From Chrysogorgia sp. JL179-B06 (taxonomy: Eukaryota; Cnidaria; Anthozoa; Scleralcyonacea; Chrysogorgiidae), in the NCBI GenBank assembly GCA_035772405.1, contig JAYKKM010000156.1:1397501-1461500 (forward strand): DNA of 64,000 bases. The letters are read 5' to 3'. Both the position numbers and the translations under genes were made by a program. The notes under the pieces were generated by a model. It was not told the origin of the DNA and did no database searches. It was given only the letters and a program-made list of their open reading frames with translations. Below, piece after piece: positions 1-10,189 of the stretch (position 1 is its first letter; each line of letters begins with the position of its first letter).

Positions 1-84
1 ACTGTAAATTAAACTGCACTAGAATACACACTCTAAACTGCACTAAACACACTAAACTGCACTAGAATACTCACTGTAAATTGA
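1..84. repeat. Short imperfect direct repeats
   Basis: The unit aaactgcactagaatac, with variants, occurs three times next to ac-rich spacers. It abuts the donor of the PRC1 tail exon and lies in the intron. No function is evident. Confidence 0.6.
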
Positions 85-254
85 GAATATGACGTACAAG
101 AAGACAGCGATTCATTCGCTCTTCGTCCACCTGAGTGTCCAATAATCACAGTGGAGTCGCGCGAAGACCCAGAGGAGGAACCGGAGATTGGCGCTTTGGA
201 TTTTCGTTTCATGATAAATTTCTTATAAAGTCGAGAAGACCGGCGTCTCGGTTT
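75..254 (-). CDS. PRC1: PRC1 exon, C-terminal Ser/basic tail
   Basis: This 180-base exon has the acceptor ctctttcctag at its upper end and the donor gtgagt at 74-69, and is in phase 0 at both ends. It encodes a basic start (KPRRRSS, KRKSK), a Gly/Ser stretch and SCTSYSQF, which matches the STYSEF-like motif near the C terminus of vertebrate PRC1. The tail of PRC1 is unstructured and regulatory (nuclear import, CDK sites). No stop codon is present before the donor, so at least one more exon lies outside the window. An open frame on the other strand here is its antisense shadow. Confidence 0.75.
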
Positions 255-1642
255 CTAGGAAAGAGTGCATAATATATTTTCAGGGAAAGAACGCATGGAA
301 ACATTTTTACCGAAATATTCGAACAGTTTAGAGTAATCAGACAAAACTTTTTAACTCTTTCTTGTCCGGCCCAGTTAAAAGGGGTCATAGAAGACCCCCG
401 AAGTCGTCAATCTAAAAACACGATAACGCAAGATTAAAAATTTAAATTCGACAAGCGCCAGGGACATGAGATCCACTCACACGCCAAGTTTGATTTGATT
501 TCATAAACAACTCGATTGGTGGCATTTTGAATGCTACGCGGGCGTGCAAGATGGCATTTTCTAGAAAAATTGCAGTTTTTCAACCTGATTTATGATTATG
601 CTAATTTATATTATCATGATGTGTCTTGTTCGCAAAATTCAAAAGCATTGGTAACAGCTGGTTTATTGGGCTTTCAGAAAAGGTATAGATTTCGCAACAG
701 TTATGGATATTTCCCGAGATTATAGGGATGAACCGATCGAGAAAAATCTTACCAATCCGATAAATTCCGATAAGATTTACGAGCTGATCGGCCGATTTAT
801 CGGTGGTTACCGATATTGGTGACCAGACATTCTGAGACTACAATCACTACATTCGCTCACATGTCTCTGGCTTCTAAAATGCGTTCAATTACAATCCCAT
901 AATTTTAGAAAGAAAAAAACAACATTCTAAATTTTCCAGAATGAAAAATAGACTTGATATGACAGTTTCATTGTGGAAGAGTATCCGTCTTATAAAAAAA
1001 GTTGGCATTTTTCTTGACAAAAAGGAAATATCACAAGTATAGAAAAGTGAGAATGATATTTAGCCATGTTGCCGATTATCGGCTTCTACCGATTATCGGC
1101 TCATCGCTACCCGAGATATCAATAGAACAAAGAGGTAGTTCAATTTTGCATGTTTTTCAGCCAGACAAGAAAGAGACACTGGCAACAAAAAATAAGTATT
1201 TTTTCTATAAAAGTATGTGACTTAGCTAGTCGCAATATAGTAGTTTGGTGTTATGAAAATACTTGTAACACATTTAAAAAATTGAATAAACCTTTTGAAT
1301 ATGACGTCACGTGCTGGTTAGCGTTGTATTACTTACTGTTGTGCTACCTTGTGGTGCCATGTATTACCAAGTTTTTGGTTGTAATAACGATTATGAAAAT
1401 AACCCTGAGAAATAGCTTAATTTCTTCAGCACATGGTGTAAGGTGTTTTAAGGTGTTTTAAGGTGGCTTGAGAGGAAAAAGTTATGAAAAATTACAATTA
1501 CATCAGGCCTATAACAATAATCTTAATATTGGCTAGCATTTTGAATAAAGCCTGGCTACACAGAAAATCTTCCGGCTGCATTCGATATTTCTTCAATGCA
1601 GTCTATCTAGAGATCAGTGGATAAAACCGAGATAGTACATAC
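255..1642. other. PRC1 intron with weak inverted-repeat remnant
   Basis: This is AT-rich intron sequence. Segments rich in CCGATTTATCGG-like words at about 735-815 and 1063-1115 are in opposite orientation and may be the ends of an old MITE. The small open frames at 531-725, 1002-1220 and 1150-1461 have no recognisable features. I see no gene here. Confidence 0.4.
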
Positions 1643-1786
1643 CTTTGTAACCTTGCCTCCGCCGACCTTGGGAGGTTTATTCATGGCAGTTGTTACGTTT
1701 GCACGTTGTGTTAGCGGAGATCTGATCACAGATGTGTAAGCTAACCTCGAAGGAGTTGTGGCTGTTGAACACGACGATGAATTGGC
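1643..1786 (-). CDS. PRC1: PRC1 exon, tail region
   Basis: This 144-base exon (48 codons, phase 0 at both ends) follows the strong acceptor tttttttgttttag and ends at donor gtatgt. It encodes a Ser/Thr/Pro-rich stretch (TTPSRLAY, VIRSPLTQR) and ends in Gly/Lys (KVGGGKVTK). It continues the low-complexity C-terminal tail of the family. Identity rests mainly on phase and order between clearer exons. Confidence 0.65.
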
Positions 1787-1922
1787 CTAAAACAAAAAAA
1801 TCAAAGACATTAAAGTGGCGATATAACTCCACTAAATACGTTACCTGCACAGAAAGCATTAACATTTATGTATTATGTAGAAAGCATGCGCAGCAACACC
1901 TTTACAAGAATGATTGAGTGTG

Positions 1923-2239
1923 ATGTATATATACACACTGATGTAGTGAATGTATAGGAGCTTCGATTCTCTAGCATTACTGATATATAGTGACTGCCAC
2001 ATAGGCAGTGCATATATCAATCGAACGTCATTCGAACCAGTACATCATTGTAACCTTTGCTCTTCATCTGAGCGTTAGTAGCTCAATGGTTAGACCGTCT
2101 CACCAGCAATCAGAAGGTTACAGGTTCGATCCATGTCCGGGGACTCAGATACTTTTTCTGAGGATTTGAGTTTTACAATCGTCCATGTATCGTCTGACTA
2201 CTCCAAGCTCCCACATTTACTACAGCAGTGTATATATAG
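1923..2239. mobile_element. Foldback element with internal tRNA-like promoter (copy 1)
   Basis: The ends are inverted repeats: the left end reads gtatatatacacactgatg and the right end carries its reverse complement in the form cagcagtgtatatatagc. Between them, about 2085-2150 has tRNA-like A and B boxes (tagctcaatggttaga; ggttacaggttcgatcc). The acceptor ends do not pair, so this is not a tRNA gene. Related copies occur at about 14600-15180 and 34000-34740. It looks like a SINE-like element whose tRNA promoter lies inside an inverted repeat. Confidence 0.6.
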
Positions 2240-2542
2240 CCTGCTATCCGCCCCAAGCCACCCTCACCCACCCCGTAGAGAGCCGGCTCGCAGGCGTGTG
2301 TAATAGTTGAATGTCAAAATGTTTTATGATTTGAGTTTTGCGTTGATGTTCTATAAAGGTTTGTTTGTCTGAAATGATAATGATTATTAAGGAACAATAT
2401 TCAGCTGTTAGAGAAATTTTACAAAATTCAAACGCTGATGGTGTACTAGAACGATGTTTATAAATAATATAGGATTTGGAGTTATTTCACAATTAGACTA
2501 CGTGCTTGAGTCAACTATCGCCTTACAGAAGTAGCAACATAC

Positions 2543-2591
2543 CTTGGAACGCAATCTTTTGGAGACAGGTGTTCTTGCTGGGGTAAGAGCT
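2543..2591 (-). CDS. PRC1: PRC1 micro-exon (49 bases)
   Basis: This exon completes the AG left by the exon at 5821-5751 and then encodes ALTPARTPVSKRLRSK, ending in phase 0 at donor gtatgt. The acceptor is tgttacag. The sequence corresponds to the basic TPxK-rich segment after the spectrin-like domain of PRC1 (RTPSKRR in vertebrates). Repeated TP dipeptides fit the CDK-regulated part of the family. Confidence 0.7.
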
Positions 2592-2641
2592 CTGTAACAT
2601 GAAGAAACATTTGTTAAACAAATAAATACTGTGGATGACTA

Positions 2642-3380
2642 AAAGGGATGACTCAAAAGGACCTTTCTGTTTTTGTCTGGTCTTTATTTTTCGTTAGGTT
2701 AGGGTTAGCTACGGTTAGGATCAAGGTTAGGATTAGGATTAGGATCAGTGTTCAGCAAAGTACTGATATTTTGTACTTAAGTAAAAGTAAAAAGTAACTC
2801 CTCAGTTTTTACTTAAGTAAAAGTAAAAGTATGGCCTGAAAATCTTACTTAAGTAAAAGTAAAAGTATGGCCTGAAAATCTTACTTAAGTAAAAGTAAAA
2901 GTATGGCAAAAAAATATTCCAGAAAAGTACTTCTGAAACAAACTATATATTTTCGAACCACTAACCAACATGACAAATGACAATTGATAATCTGGTACTA
3001 TACTTTAATCTGGACGCTGTTTGGCGGCGCCAACTCAACAGTTGTCAATCACATCACGTGATGCACAAACCAACTTCACGCGATTTCTCCACTCTAGATC
3101 TCTAGCGGATAGATAGAGTGGACCGAGTATTTCGCGACTTCGCGTTCCGAATTTCTTTTTTTACTTTGCCGATAAAACAAAAAGTAACGAAGTTAAAAAG
3201 TAATTATTTAACAAAAATTTTACTTCGTTACAAGTAAAAAGTATTTGTTGAAAAATATACTTCGTTACAAGTAAATACTGATTTTTTTTACTTAACTGGC
3301 GAACACTGATTAGGATTGAGATTAGGGTTAGGATTAGCAGTTCTAGAAAATGTGAAGGTCCTTTTTATGGTCATCCCTTT
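2642..3380. mobile_element. Outer MITE, TA-flanked, hosting a hAT MITE
   Basis: The ends match in inverted orientation (aaagggatgac at 2642; gtcatcccttt ending 3380) and both are flanked by TA. Degenerate TTAGGG-like words occupy the space inside each end. A second MITE (2746-3308) is inserted in the centre. TA flanks suggest mobilisation by a Tc1/mariner-type transposase. Confidence 0.65.
2746..3308. mobile_element. Non-autonomous hAT MITE with 8-bp target duplication
   Basis: The termini are cagtgttc and gaacactg. They are flanked by an exact 8-bp duplication, attaggat, at 2738-2745 and 3309-3316, the length typical of hAT. The target is itself repetitive, which slightly weakens the duplication as evidence. 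Inside are several near-copies of acttaagtaaaagtaaaag and its complement. No transposase is encoded. Confidence 0.75.
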
Positions 3381-3382
3381 TA

Positions 3383-4580
3383 GACTTCACCATAAATCTT
3401 AGATTGGAGGCGTTGTGAACCCACTTTGATTGGGGTATACAGCTAAATTTGCGGCCGAATATTCTATTTTTATGAAATCTACCGAATCGTATTTGACGCG
3501 GTGGGGAAAATTTTTTAATTTTCAGTCCCCAAACATTTTAAATGGGGACAGCGTCAAAAAATCAGGACAAGCGTCGCTAAATGTTTTAATGTTTTTTTAC
3601 AATGTTCGGACGTATTACGTTGCTAAACAACCGGTTGCTAAGGACAGGTCATTTAGTGCCAATAATAAGTGGACAATAAATTCAAGGTATACGTCACGTG
3701 ACGTCATCAACAAACACAAAAACTCTATAATTTTTGTCATTTTTGACAGTATGGTATATTTTTTGGTGTCATATAAACCTAAATTAGTTCCTACAAAAAA
3801 GTACGTATCGATTCATCGATAAATTAAATAAAAATGAAGTTATTAATATTTTATTGTGTTTACTCATCTTAAAAATCCGATATCCCAGTTAATTTTTAAA
3901 AATTCTTAAAATCCATACGTATACTTTTATGAAGATAACAGTCCAGATTCTAATCGCATGTGAAAAAATAATTTTTCTTAAAAACCTTCGAAGATTATAG
4001 GAATTTTCATATTTCGATGACGTCATCATGACATTACCAAACGAAAGGGTTTTGTCCACATATACTACATACAGACTGTTGATGGATTCTTAAAACTGTG
4101 AAATTCTATGGCAAATTGTGTCAATTCTAAGCTTCCTTAGCAACGGATATAAGGTCTGCAAATCGAAATACGAAGGTAATGTAACGGGTGTAGCTTGAAT
4201 AACAGAAGTGTTGGCCAACCCCTAAACCCTTGCCACGGTGTTCAGTAATATTGGTTCCCAGACCCTTCTGTCAGTACTATGTGCAAAAAATGGCGGCACT
4301 TGGTAAGCTTGGATTCATTTTAACTATGGTCGCTGTAGAATTATAAGATAAGAAAGTTTGCTCAAATTGCTGCAAATTGTCTTTTCCTCATAGATGCTTT
4401 TAAGAGTGTCAACCGTCGTACATTGCGCGTTTGTGTTTACCATTCCGTACGATAACGAAGTGTTTTGAAGTGCTTCGTTGCCAACTTGACGGGTAAATAC
4501 TCCGGAAATTTGCCGAGTCTTCTCACAAAACCCTATAGAGGCTTTCTTATTCATCCACAATCCAAATACGTCCACTCAGA
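3383..4580. other. AT-rich intron stretch without a recognised gene
   Basis: An open frame at 3430-3822 (130 codons, plus) has low-complexity composition and no motif. A minus-strand frame at 4575-4324 (83 codons) looks protein-like but I could not place it. It is not needed for PRC1, because the flanking exons join in phase without it. Confidence 0.4.
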
Positions 4581-5226
4581 GTCAGAACCTGACTAGTTTT
4601 TTGTTTGAACCTCGTCACTTGGTCTTCCACGCTTCGCGTCAGTCAAGCCCTGACATAATTCGAAACGAAAGTCAAGTAAACGCTGTGTTTTATGAAAAAA
4701 TGCAGAAATAATTATTTTCTAAGGTATATCTTCTTTCAATTAAAAGAAAAAATGAATAATTTATATCAAGGATTGACAAGATATTTACGGATGAGTTCAC
4801 CAAGGTAATTCGTCCTTCGAAAAATGGCCGAGTGAGCGTGCAATGCGTCACGGTTGACAGTACACTCACTCTTTGAGGAAGCGACCGCAGAGCAAATACG
4901 TTGGACCAGGGTTGAGAGTCGAGAGGTACCAAGATGATGGCCATTATTAAAGAGTGAGTGTACTGTCAACACGTGACGCATTGCACGCAAGGACGAAATT
5001 ACCTTGGTGAACTCATCCGTAAATATCTTGTCAATCCTTGATATAAATTATTCATTTTTTCTTTTAATTGAAAGAAGATATACCTTAGAAAATAATTATT
5101 TCTGCATTTTTTCATAAAACACAACGTTTACTTGACTTTCGTTTCGAATTATGTCAGGGCTTGACTGACGCGAAGCGTGGAAGACCAAGTGACGAGGTTC
5201 AAACAAAAAACTAGTCAGGTTCTGAC
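4581..5226. repeat. 646-bp near-perfect palindrome
   Basis: The left arm (from 4581, gtcagaacctgac) and right arm (to 5226, gtcaggttctgac) are almost perfect reverse complements over about 295 bases each. The spacer is about 75 bases (4878-4950). The spacer holds gcagagcaaatacgttgg and aagatgatggccatt, which recur at 5500-5562. The open frames on both strands here only reflect the palindrome. It is probably a foldback transposon. No clear target duplication was found. Confidence 0.75.
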
Positions 5227-5282
5227 TAATGTTTTCCACCGACCAACGAAATTCTTCATCAGGTACGTTTGTGGTACTTTTA

Positions 5283-5431
5283 TTAGAAATGTATGCGGGT
5301 ATTGATAGGATAGATAAGGTATCAAGGAGAGCAAGATTGAGGTTGGTTTAGGCATGTGAAAAGGAAGAATGATAATGAGGTGAAGAGATGTGTGAGCATG
5401 GAGGTGGAAGGTTGGGCCCCAAGAGCATAAT
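5283..5431 (+). pseudogene. LINE reverse transcriptase C-terminal remnant
   Basis: The frame from 5344 reads WFRHVKRKNDNEVKRC, followed by VSMEVEGWAPRA and a stop. This is the conserved C-terminal block of many RTE/CR1-type LINE polymerases (WFGHV...MEVEG). Just upstream, in a frame shifted by one base, are RIDKVSRRARLR residues of the same block. The copy is a short, frameshifted fossil. A 156-codon frame on the opposite strand is its shadow. Confidence 0.65.
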
Positions 5432-5489
5432 GCAGGTACTGCTGGGGTTATAAGGGGGAAACTGATATTATAAACATGAGGTGATGGAA

Positions 5490-5592
5490 CGAGATTGAGG
5501 AAGCGGCCGCAGAGCGAATACGTTGGACCGGGTTGAGAGGTAGCCAAGATGATGGCCATTACTAATCTCGTTACGAGATTGCCGCTTCCTGA
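5490..5592. repeat. Second copy of the palindrome spacer, small foldback
   Basis: The segment resembles the spacer of the 4581-5226 palindrome (gcagagcgaatacgttgg, aagatgatggccatt). It is bounded by gaggaagcggc and its reverse complement gccgcttcct. Both copies appear to belong to one foldback family. Confidence 0.55.
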
Positions 5593-5750
5593 TATGGAAT
5601 ACGTCCTTAAAGTCCAAATGAGTACAACACTTGGCACTCCTTCGTTCGTTTGTGTTAACTCGTGAATAAAATCGTACTCTAGCATTTCCCATGAAGAAAT
5701 TGATATTTATATACATGAAATACAGTGAAGGGGTTCTTATTATTCCGTAC

Positions 5751-5821
5751 CTTTTTGCAGGTGTACTTGGTTTTGCGCCAGTAAACATTTCCTTCTTGAT
5801 AGTTTCTTGTTTGGCTTTTTG
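5751..5821 (-). CDS. PRC1: PRC1 exon, start of basic tail
   Basis: This 71-base exon (phase 0 in, phase 2 out) lies between acceptor tttcccatag and donor gtacgg. It encodes QKAKQETIKKEMFTGAKPST, then PAKR. This corresponds to the PRC1 segment where the long helix ends and a TPxKR motif follows (ETEMLYGSAPRTPSKRR in vertebrates). It joins in phase to 16347 upstream and 2591 downstream. Confidence 0.8.
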
Positions 5822-5919
5822 CTATGGGAAATGAAAATAATACATATATGTAGATATTAAAAAAGTAAGTCGTGTCAGTGTTCGACACTTTGTAACGACT
5901 ATTCTAATGATTTTTAATT

Positions 5920-6429
5920 AATTCTACTCTGTTTCTATGATCCATTTTGGTACTTCTTGATGTTCTGAATCTTATGGTGGTATCGGTTTTTCAATCACGA
6001 CAAAGGAAACTGCTTTATTATTTTTATGTAAAAGTGGAAAAATTACACCAATTTTGACCCACCTCATCGCGCGGTCAAATCACCTCTGACGTCACACGTT
6101 AGAGTCGGCATAGATTCTAAAGATGAAAAAATCATTATTGATCTCTCTTTCAGAGGAGGAAGTTGACTCTAACTCAAACATCAGTAATATTTCCACAGCT
6201 AAGCATTCAAGCACCACAAAAAACATATTGATATTATCGACGACTCTAACGTGTGACGTCACTAGACTGCTGCTTTCGGTCCCAGACGGCGGAAATTTTT
6301 TCTCTCAAAATAGCGATGTATGAACGTCGATAAAAGCACTTTCTTGTACCGTGATTGAAAAACCGATACCACCATAATATTCAGCACATCACGAAGTACC
6401 AAAGTGGGTCATAAAAACAGAGTTGAATT
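5920..6429. mobile_element. Diverged inverted-repeat MITE
   Basis: About 80 bases at each end are inverted copies with scattered mismatches (gtgattgaaaaaccgatacc on the right, its complement on the left). A second inner pair contains ctctaacgtgtgacgtcac. No coding capacity or certain target duplication is visible. The divergence suggests an old insertion. Confidence 0.65.
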
Positions 6430-6450
6430 TTTCGTTTCATAGGCACTTTA

Positions 6451-7785
6451 AATTATTATTTTTTATTATTATTAAATCGATCTTTATTCAGGATGCCAAC
6501 TTCACTAAAAGTGTTTTTCAGAAAGGTCCTGCTAAGATATAAAGTACCAAAATAAATTATAAATACAGGTAATTATATGAAAAACTAGACTAAAAACTAA
6601 TACAAGAATAATAGGTAATTATAATATGTATCAGCCTATTTACATTTAAGTAAAAAACGTTTAAAAGTTCTGAAATCTTTCGCTTCCCTAATCTCATTAT
6701 TCAGTTCATTCCGTCATTGCTAGCAAAGTTAATACTTGTCCAATGGCCCCAACTATGTTTCGCTACAGACTTTCTAATGTTGGGCTTAGATCTGGTGTTA
6801 TACTTATGAATATCTTGGCTACATGTTATTTCAAAATCATGTGAAAATAGGTTATTGCGACATTTATAAATAAAAATAGAACGGTTTGAACTTCTCCTAT
6901 CCTTAAGGTTTTTCCATGATAACTTGACTAAGGCAGCACTGGCAGATGACCTATAATCTAAATCTAAAATAATTCGTGCTGCTTTGTTATGTAATATTTG
7001 TAAATCTGACATAAGGGTTGAATTCCCTCTATCCCCCCAAATGATATCAGCATAATCGAAGATAGGTAAAATATAGGAATTAAAAAATAATAATCTACTA
7101 TGTATAGGTAAATAATTCTTGATACGCCTTAGTAGTCCCAGTTTCTTATTGATTTTAGATTTAATATAATCAATATGTTCATGCCACGTCAAATTATTAT
7201 TTATCATCACACCAAGGTACTTGTACGTCTGGACTTCTTCAAGAGGTACATTTCCAATAGATACAGTCAGGGATGAGGATAGTCTTGCCAAACGTTTACT
7301 ACCGCCAATAAGCATAAATTTGGACTTTTTGATGGTGATGGTGAGATGGTTCACTTTAAGCCAATTACAGACTCTAGATAAGTCAGAGTTCAGTTTTTGT
7401 TGAAGTACATCAGAACATTTTGACGAGCAGTATAAAACGGTATCGTCGGCAAAAAGAGTGACTTGGCAGGTCTCTAAGATGCTCGGCATGTCGTTCACGC
7501 ATATTAAAAACAATAAGGGACCAAGAATAGATCCTTGTGCTACCCCTATTGATACATGTGATGTATCAGATTGAGCGTTGTTATAAACTGTAACCTGGGA
7601 GCGACCAGATAGAAAAGATTCAAACCACTCACACGCATCGACATCCGCACCAAGAAGGCGTAGCTTGTGTAGTAGGATTTTATGGTTGACTGTGTCGAAC
7701 GCCTTCGCTAGATCCAGGAAAACTGCACCAGTGATCTCCCGTCGTCCATTGATTTAAGTATGTCATTTCTGACATTTGAGTGACA
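6451..7785 (-). pseudogene. LINE (L2/CR1-like), C-terminal half of ORF2
   Basis: Read on the minus strand, this encodes the second half of a LINE reverse transcriptase: FLDLAKAFDTVNH, GVAQGSILGPLLF, the catalytic FADDT motif, YLGVMINNNLTWHEHI and the thumb region. An open frame ends at 6701. A frameshift near the SMDDG segment (about 7738) breaks the 5' side. The 3' tail at 6475-6451 is an (AAT)n-like microsatellite, as in L2/CR1 elements. The matching N-terminal half is at 10190-12000. A hAT transposon lies between, and roughly 60 residues of the fingers region are absent from both halves. Confidence 0.8.
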
Positions 7786-7845
7786 TTTGACCAATTTTAC
7801 GGGTCTTATTTCAAAATAAGAAGTAAGAACACAGTTCAGACAGGC

Positions 7846-9622
7846 ATGGCCGAAGGACGAACACGTTCAAACGTTTGGGATTCTTTTGTAAAGCTTCCCG
7901 AGAAAAACAAAGCAAAGTGCAAACTTTGCTCGAAAGAGCTTGCCTTCTGCGGTGGGACAACAAACCTTCGTGAGCACCTTATAGCCAAACATGCGTTGGC
8001 GCTTCAGAATGAAAACAAGCCTGCATCCCAAAATATTCGTTCATTCCTCAAACCAACTCGATGCAATGAAGCTAAGGCTGAAGGAATTTCTGAAAGGATT
8101 GCCGAGATGATTGCAATGGATATGAGACCAATCCAGATGGTAGAAGGCACGGGATTTCGAAAACTGATGAGTTACCTTGAACCAGGGTATACAGTACCGA
8201 GTCGGAAGAGCTTTACAATGCGCATAAACCGCAAACATACTCTAGGAAAAGCCAAGTTGGAGTCCATGCTGAACGAGGTCTTGAGTGTAGCGCTAACAAC
8301 CGATATATGGACCAGTATCGCTGTTGAGGCATATATGACTGTTACTGTTCATTACTTGGATTCCGATTGGGAGATGCAAAGTTTTGTCCTTGAAACCATT
8401 CATTTCCCCGAGAGGCACACTGGAGTAAACATCGCTGCAAAGTTACAGGAAATAGGCGAGAGATGGGAAATCACTAACCAGGTTGTAGCTGTTGTTCATG
8501 ACCAGGCCTTAAAAAGTGTCGATGGAGATTTTACGAGAAAACGATGGTTGGAACAGTGTATTTTGCTCTGCGCATTGCCTTCAACTATGCTTAAAGTCTG
8601 GTTTAGATATTAATATTATCAACAGACTCCTTGGTGCTTCACGGAAGATCGTAACTCATTTTCACCACAGTGTAGTGGCAAGCGAGGCCCTGAAACAGAA
8701 GCAAGAACAGATGAATGTGAAAGGAAAGAAGCTAGTAACCAGTTCTGCCACGCGCTGGAACTCATCCCTTGCAATGCTGGATCGTTTGCTGAAGCTTCGA
8801 TGGCCTGTGACAGCAGTTTTGTCTGACGAAGAGGTGACAAAAAGAAGCGATCGTTATCTGGATCTAACAAACGAACAGTGGGAGCTTGCGGGTGATTTAG
8901 TGAAGGTACTTGAGCCTTTTAATGTAGCTACAGCCGTTCTTAGCTATGAAGAAAACGTCTCAATCTCATCCGTTTTCCCCATCCTACACGGACTGCTTGA
9001 CCAGCTCAAACCATCACCAAATTCAGCAGATTCTGCAGCAATTAGCCAGTTCAAAGAAATAGTTTCGAAAGTAGGAGGAGATGGGAGCTTGATTCTGTGG
9101 ACGTATCTTGTCCTATTGTCGTTACTTCGGTGCTTGACCCGCGATTTAAGCAGTTGACCACGGCAAAATTAGACGACGGTCAGAAAGAGGAATTAACAGA
9201 GAAGATCGTAGAATTGGCTGATACTTTAAAACTAAGAGTTGATGGCGTCGAGCAGGAAGACTCCATAGAGGTTACTCAATGCCAGTCAAAGAAAGCGAAG
9301 ACCGCGCTTGATGTACTATTGGGTCCTGGAGCAGCCACCGCCTTCTGCAACACCTGTTAACATTGAACTACAACAGTTCCTATCCGAAATAGCATCTCCT
9401 CGTAGCCAGTCCCCACTTCTATGGTGGAAAGCAAATTCCACGCGGTTTCCTAATCTTGCTCGTCTAGCAAAAATGCTTCTAGCTATTCCAGCAACGTCTA
9501 CGCCTTCCGAACGGGTATTTTCTACAGCAGGAAATACCGTCACAAAGCTTCGAAACAGTCTTAAGCCAAAAAACATTGACGCTTTAATTTTTTTACATAA
9601 CAACTTGGGCAAGCTCCTGTAA
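7846..9622 (+). pseudogene. hAT (ZBED-type) transposase, frameshifted
   Basis: The first frame starts at ATG 7846 and shows a BED zinc finger (CKLCSKELAF, then TTNLREHLIAKH) followed by hAT core sequence (LTTDIWTS, VTVHYLD). Reading then continues in three further frames (8516-9157, 9097-9360, 9308-9622). These end in the hAT dimerisation block with WWKANSTRFPNLARLA and TPSERVFSTAG. At least three frameshifts make it inactive. hAT transposases cut and paste DNA in the nucleus and leave 8-bp duplications. I could not define the termini. The element separates the two halves of a minus-strand LINE, consistent with insertion into it. Confidence 0.85.
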
Positions 9623-10189
9623 ATCATCTACATAGTGGAGCACAGATGTTTAATTTTCCTCTTGTTTTTCTTGAATTTGCTGTTTACATACATTGTATAT
9701 TTTTATTAAAAACAACAATATATCTATGCGCGCGCGCGTAGATACTAGATACAAAAATCGCGGCGCATGTAATAAGTAAACTGTTTCCTGTTCGTTCAGA
9801 GTGCGTATATAAATGGAAATACAGTAAAGTTATATTTGTAAAGCTTTCAACGTTTTCTGAGACATGAAAAGTACCCCAAACTCATTCGTGGTTTGCTTAG
9901 CGTTTGGGCCGGTTTCGGTTTATACGTCGTATAAATAAGAAGAATTTAACTCCCAGACGAATTCAATTCGTTTTAAACGTCGCACAACAGTCGCATTTAA
10001 TTGTTTGAATTCAATTCGTCTGAATTACTGTAAATGCGACGATCGTGCAACGTGTAAACCGGACCTTACTGCAAATTTGAATTTCGGAACTGTGGTGGGA
10101 GGGGCTAAGAACCGAAGGTTCGCGAAGGTTTTGAACGAAGGTTCGAAGGTTTATATTTAACCTTCGTCTCACCCTTAATGGAAATAGGC
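9623..10189. other. Non-coding 3' part of hAT element plus unresolved repeats
   Basis: There is a short alternating gc run (gcgcgcgcg near 9729) and an inverted pair around agacgaattcaattcg (about 9955 and 10005). A repeated gaaggttcg motif occurs near 10110-10165. The hAT right end is probably in this stretch, but no convincing terminal repeat was identified. Confidence 0.4.

Noticed and set aside
85..204. Acidic plus-strand frame (EDPEEEPEIG) as a C-terminal exon
   Set aside because: It is the antisense of the PRC1 tail exon 254-75, which has proper splice signals and family motifs.
2085..2150. A genuine tRNA gene
   Set aside because: A and B boxes are present but acceptor stems do not pair, and the segment recurs within a repeat family.
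3430..3822. 130-codon plus-strand frame as a gene
   Set aside because: AT-driven composition, no motif, no splice context.
4324..4575. 83-codon minus-strand frame as a PRC1 exon
   Set aside because: The exons at 5751 and 2591 already join in exact phase, and the sequence does not resemble the family.
5215..5685. 156-codon minus-strand frame as a gene
   Set aside because: It is antisense to a LINE C-terminal remnant on the plus strand and runs into the palindrome.
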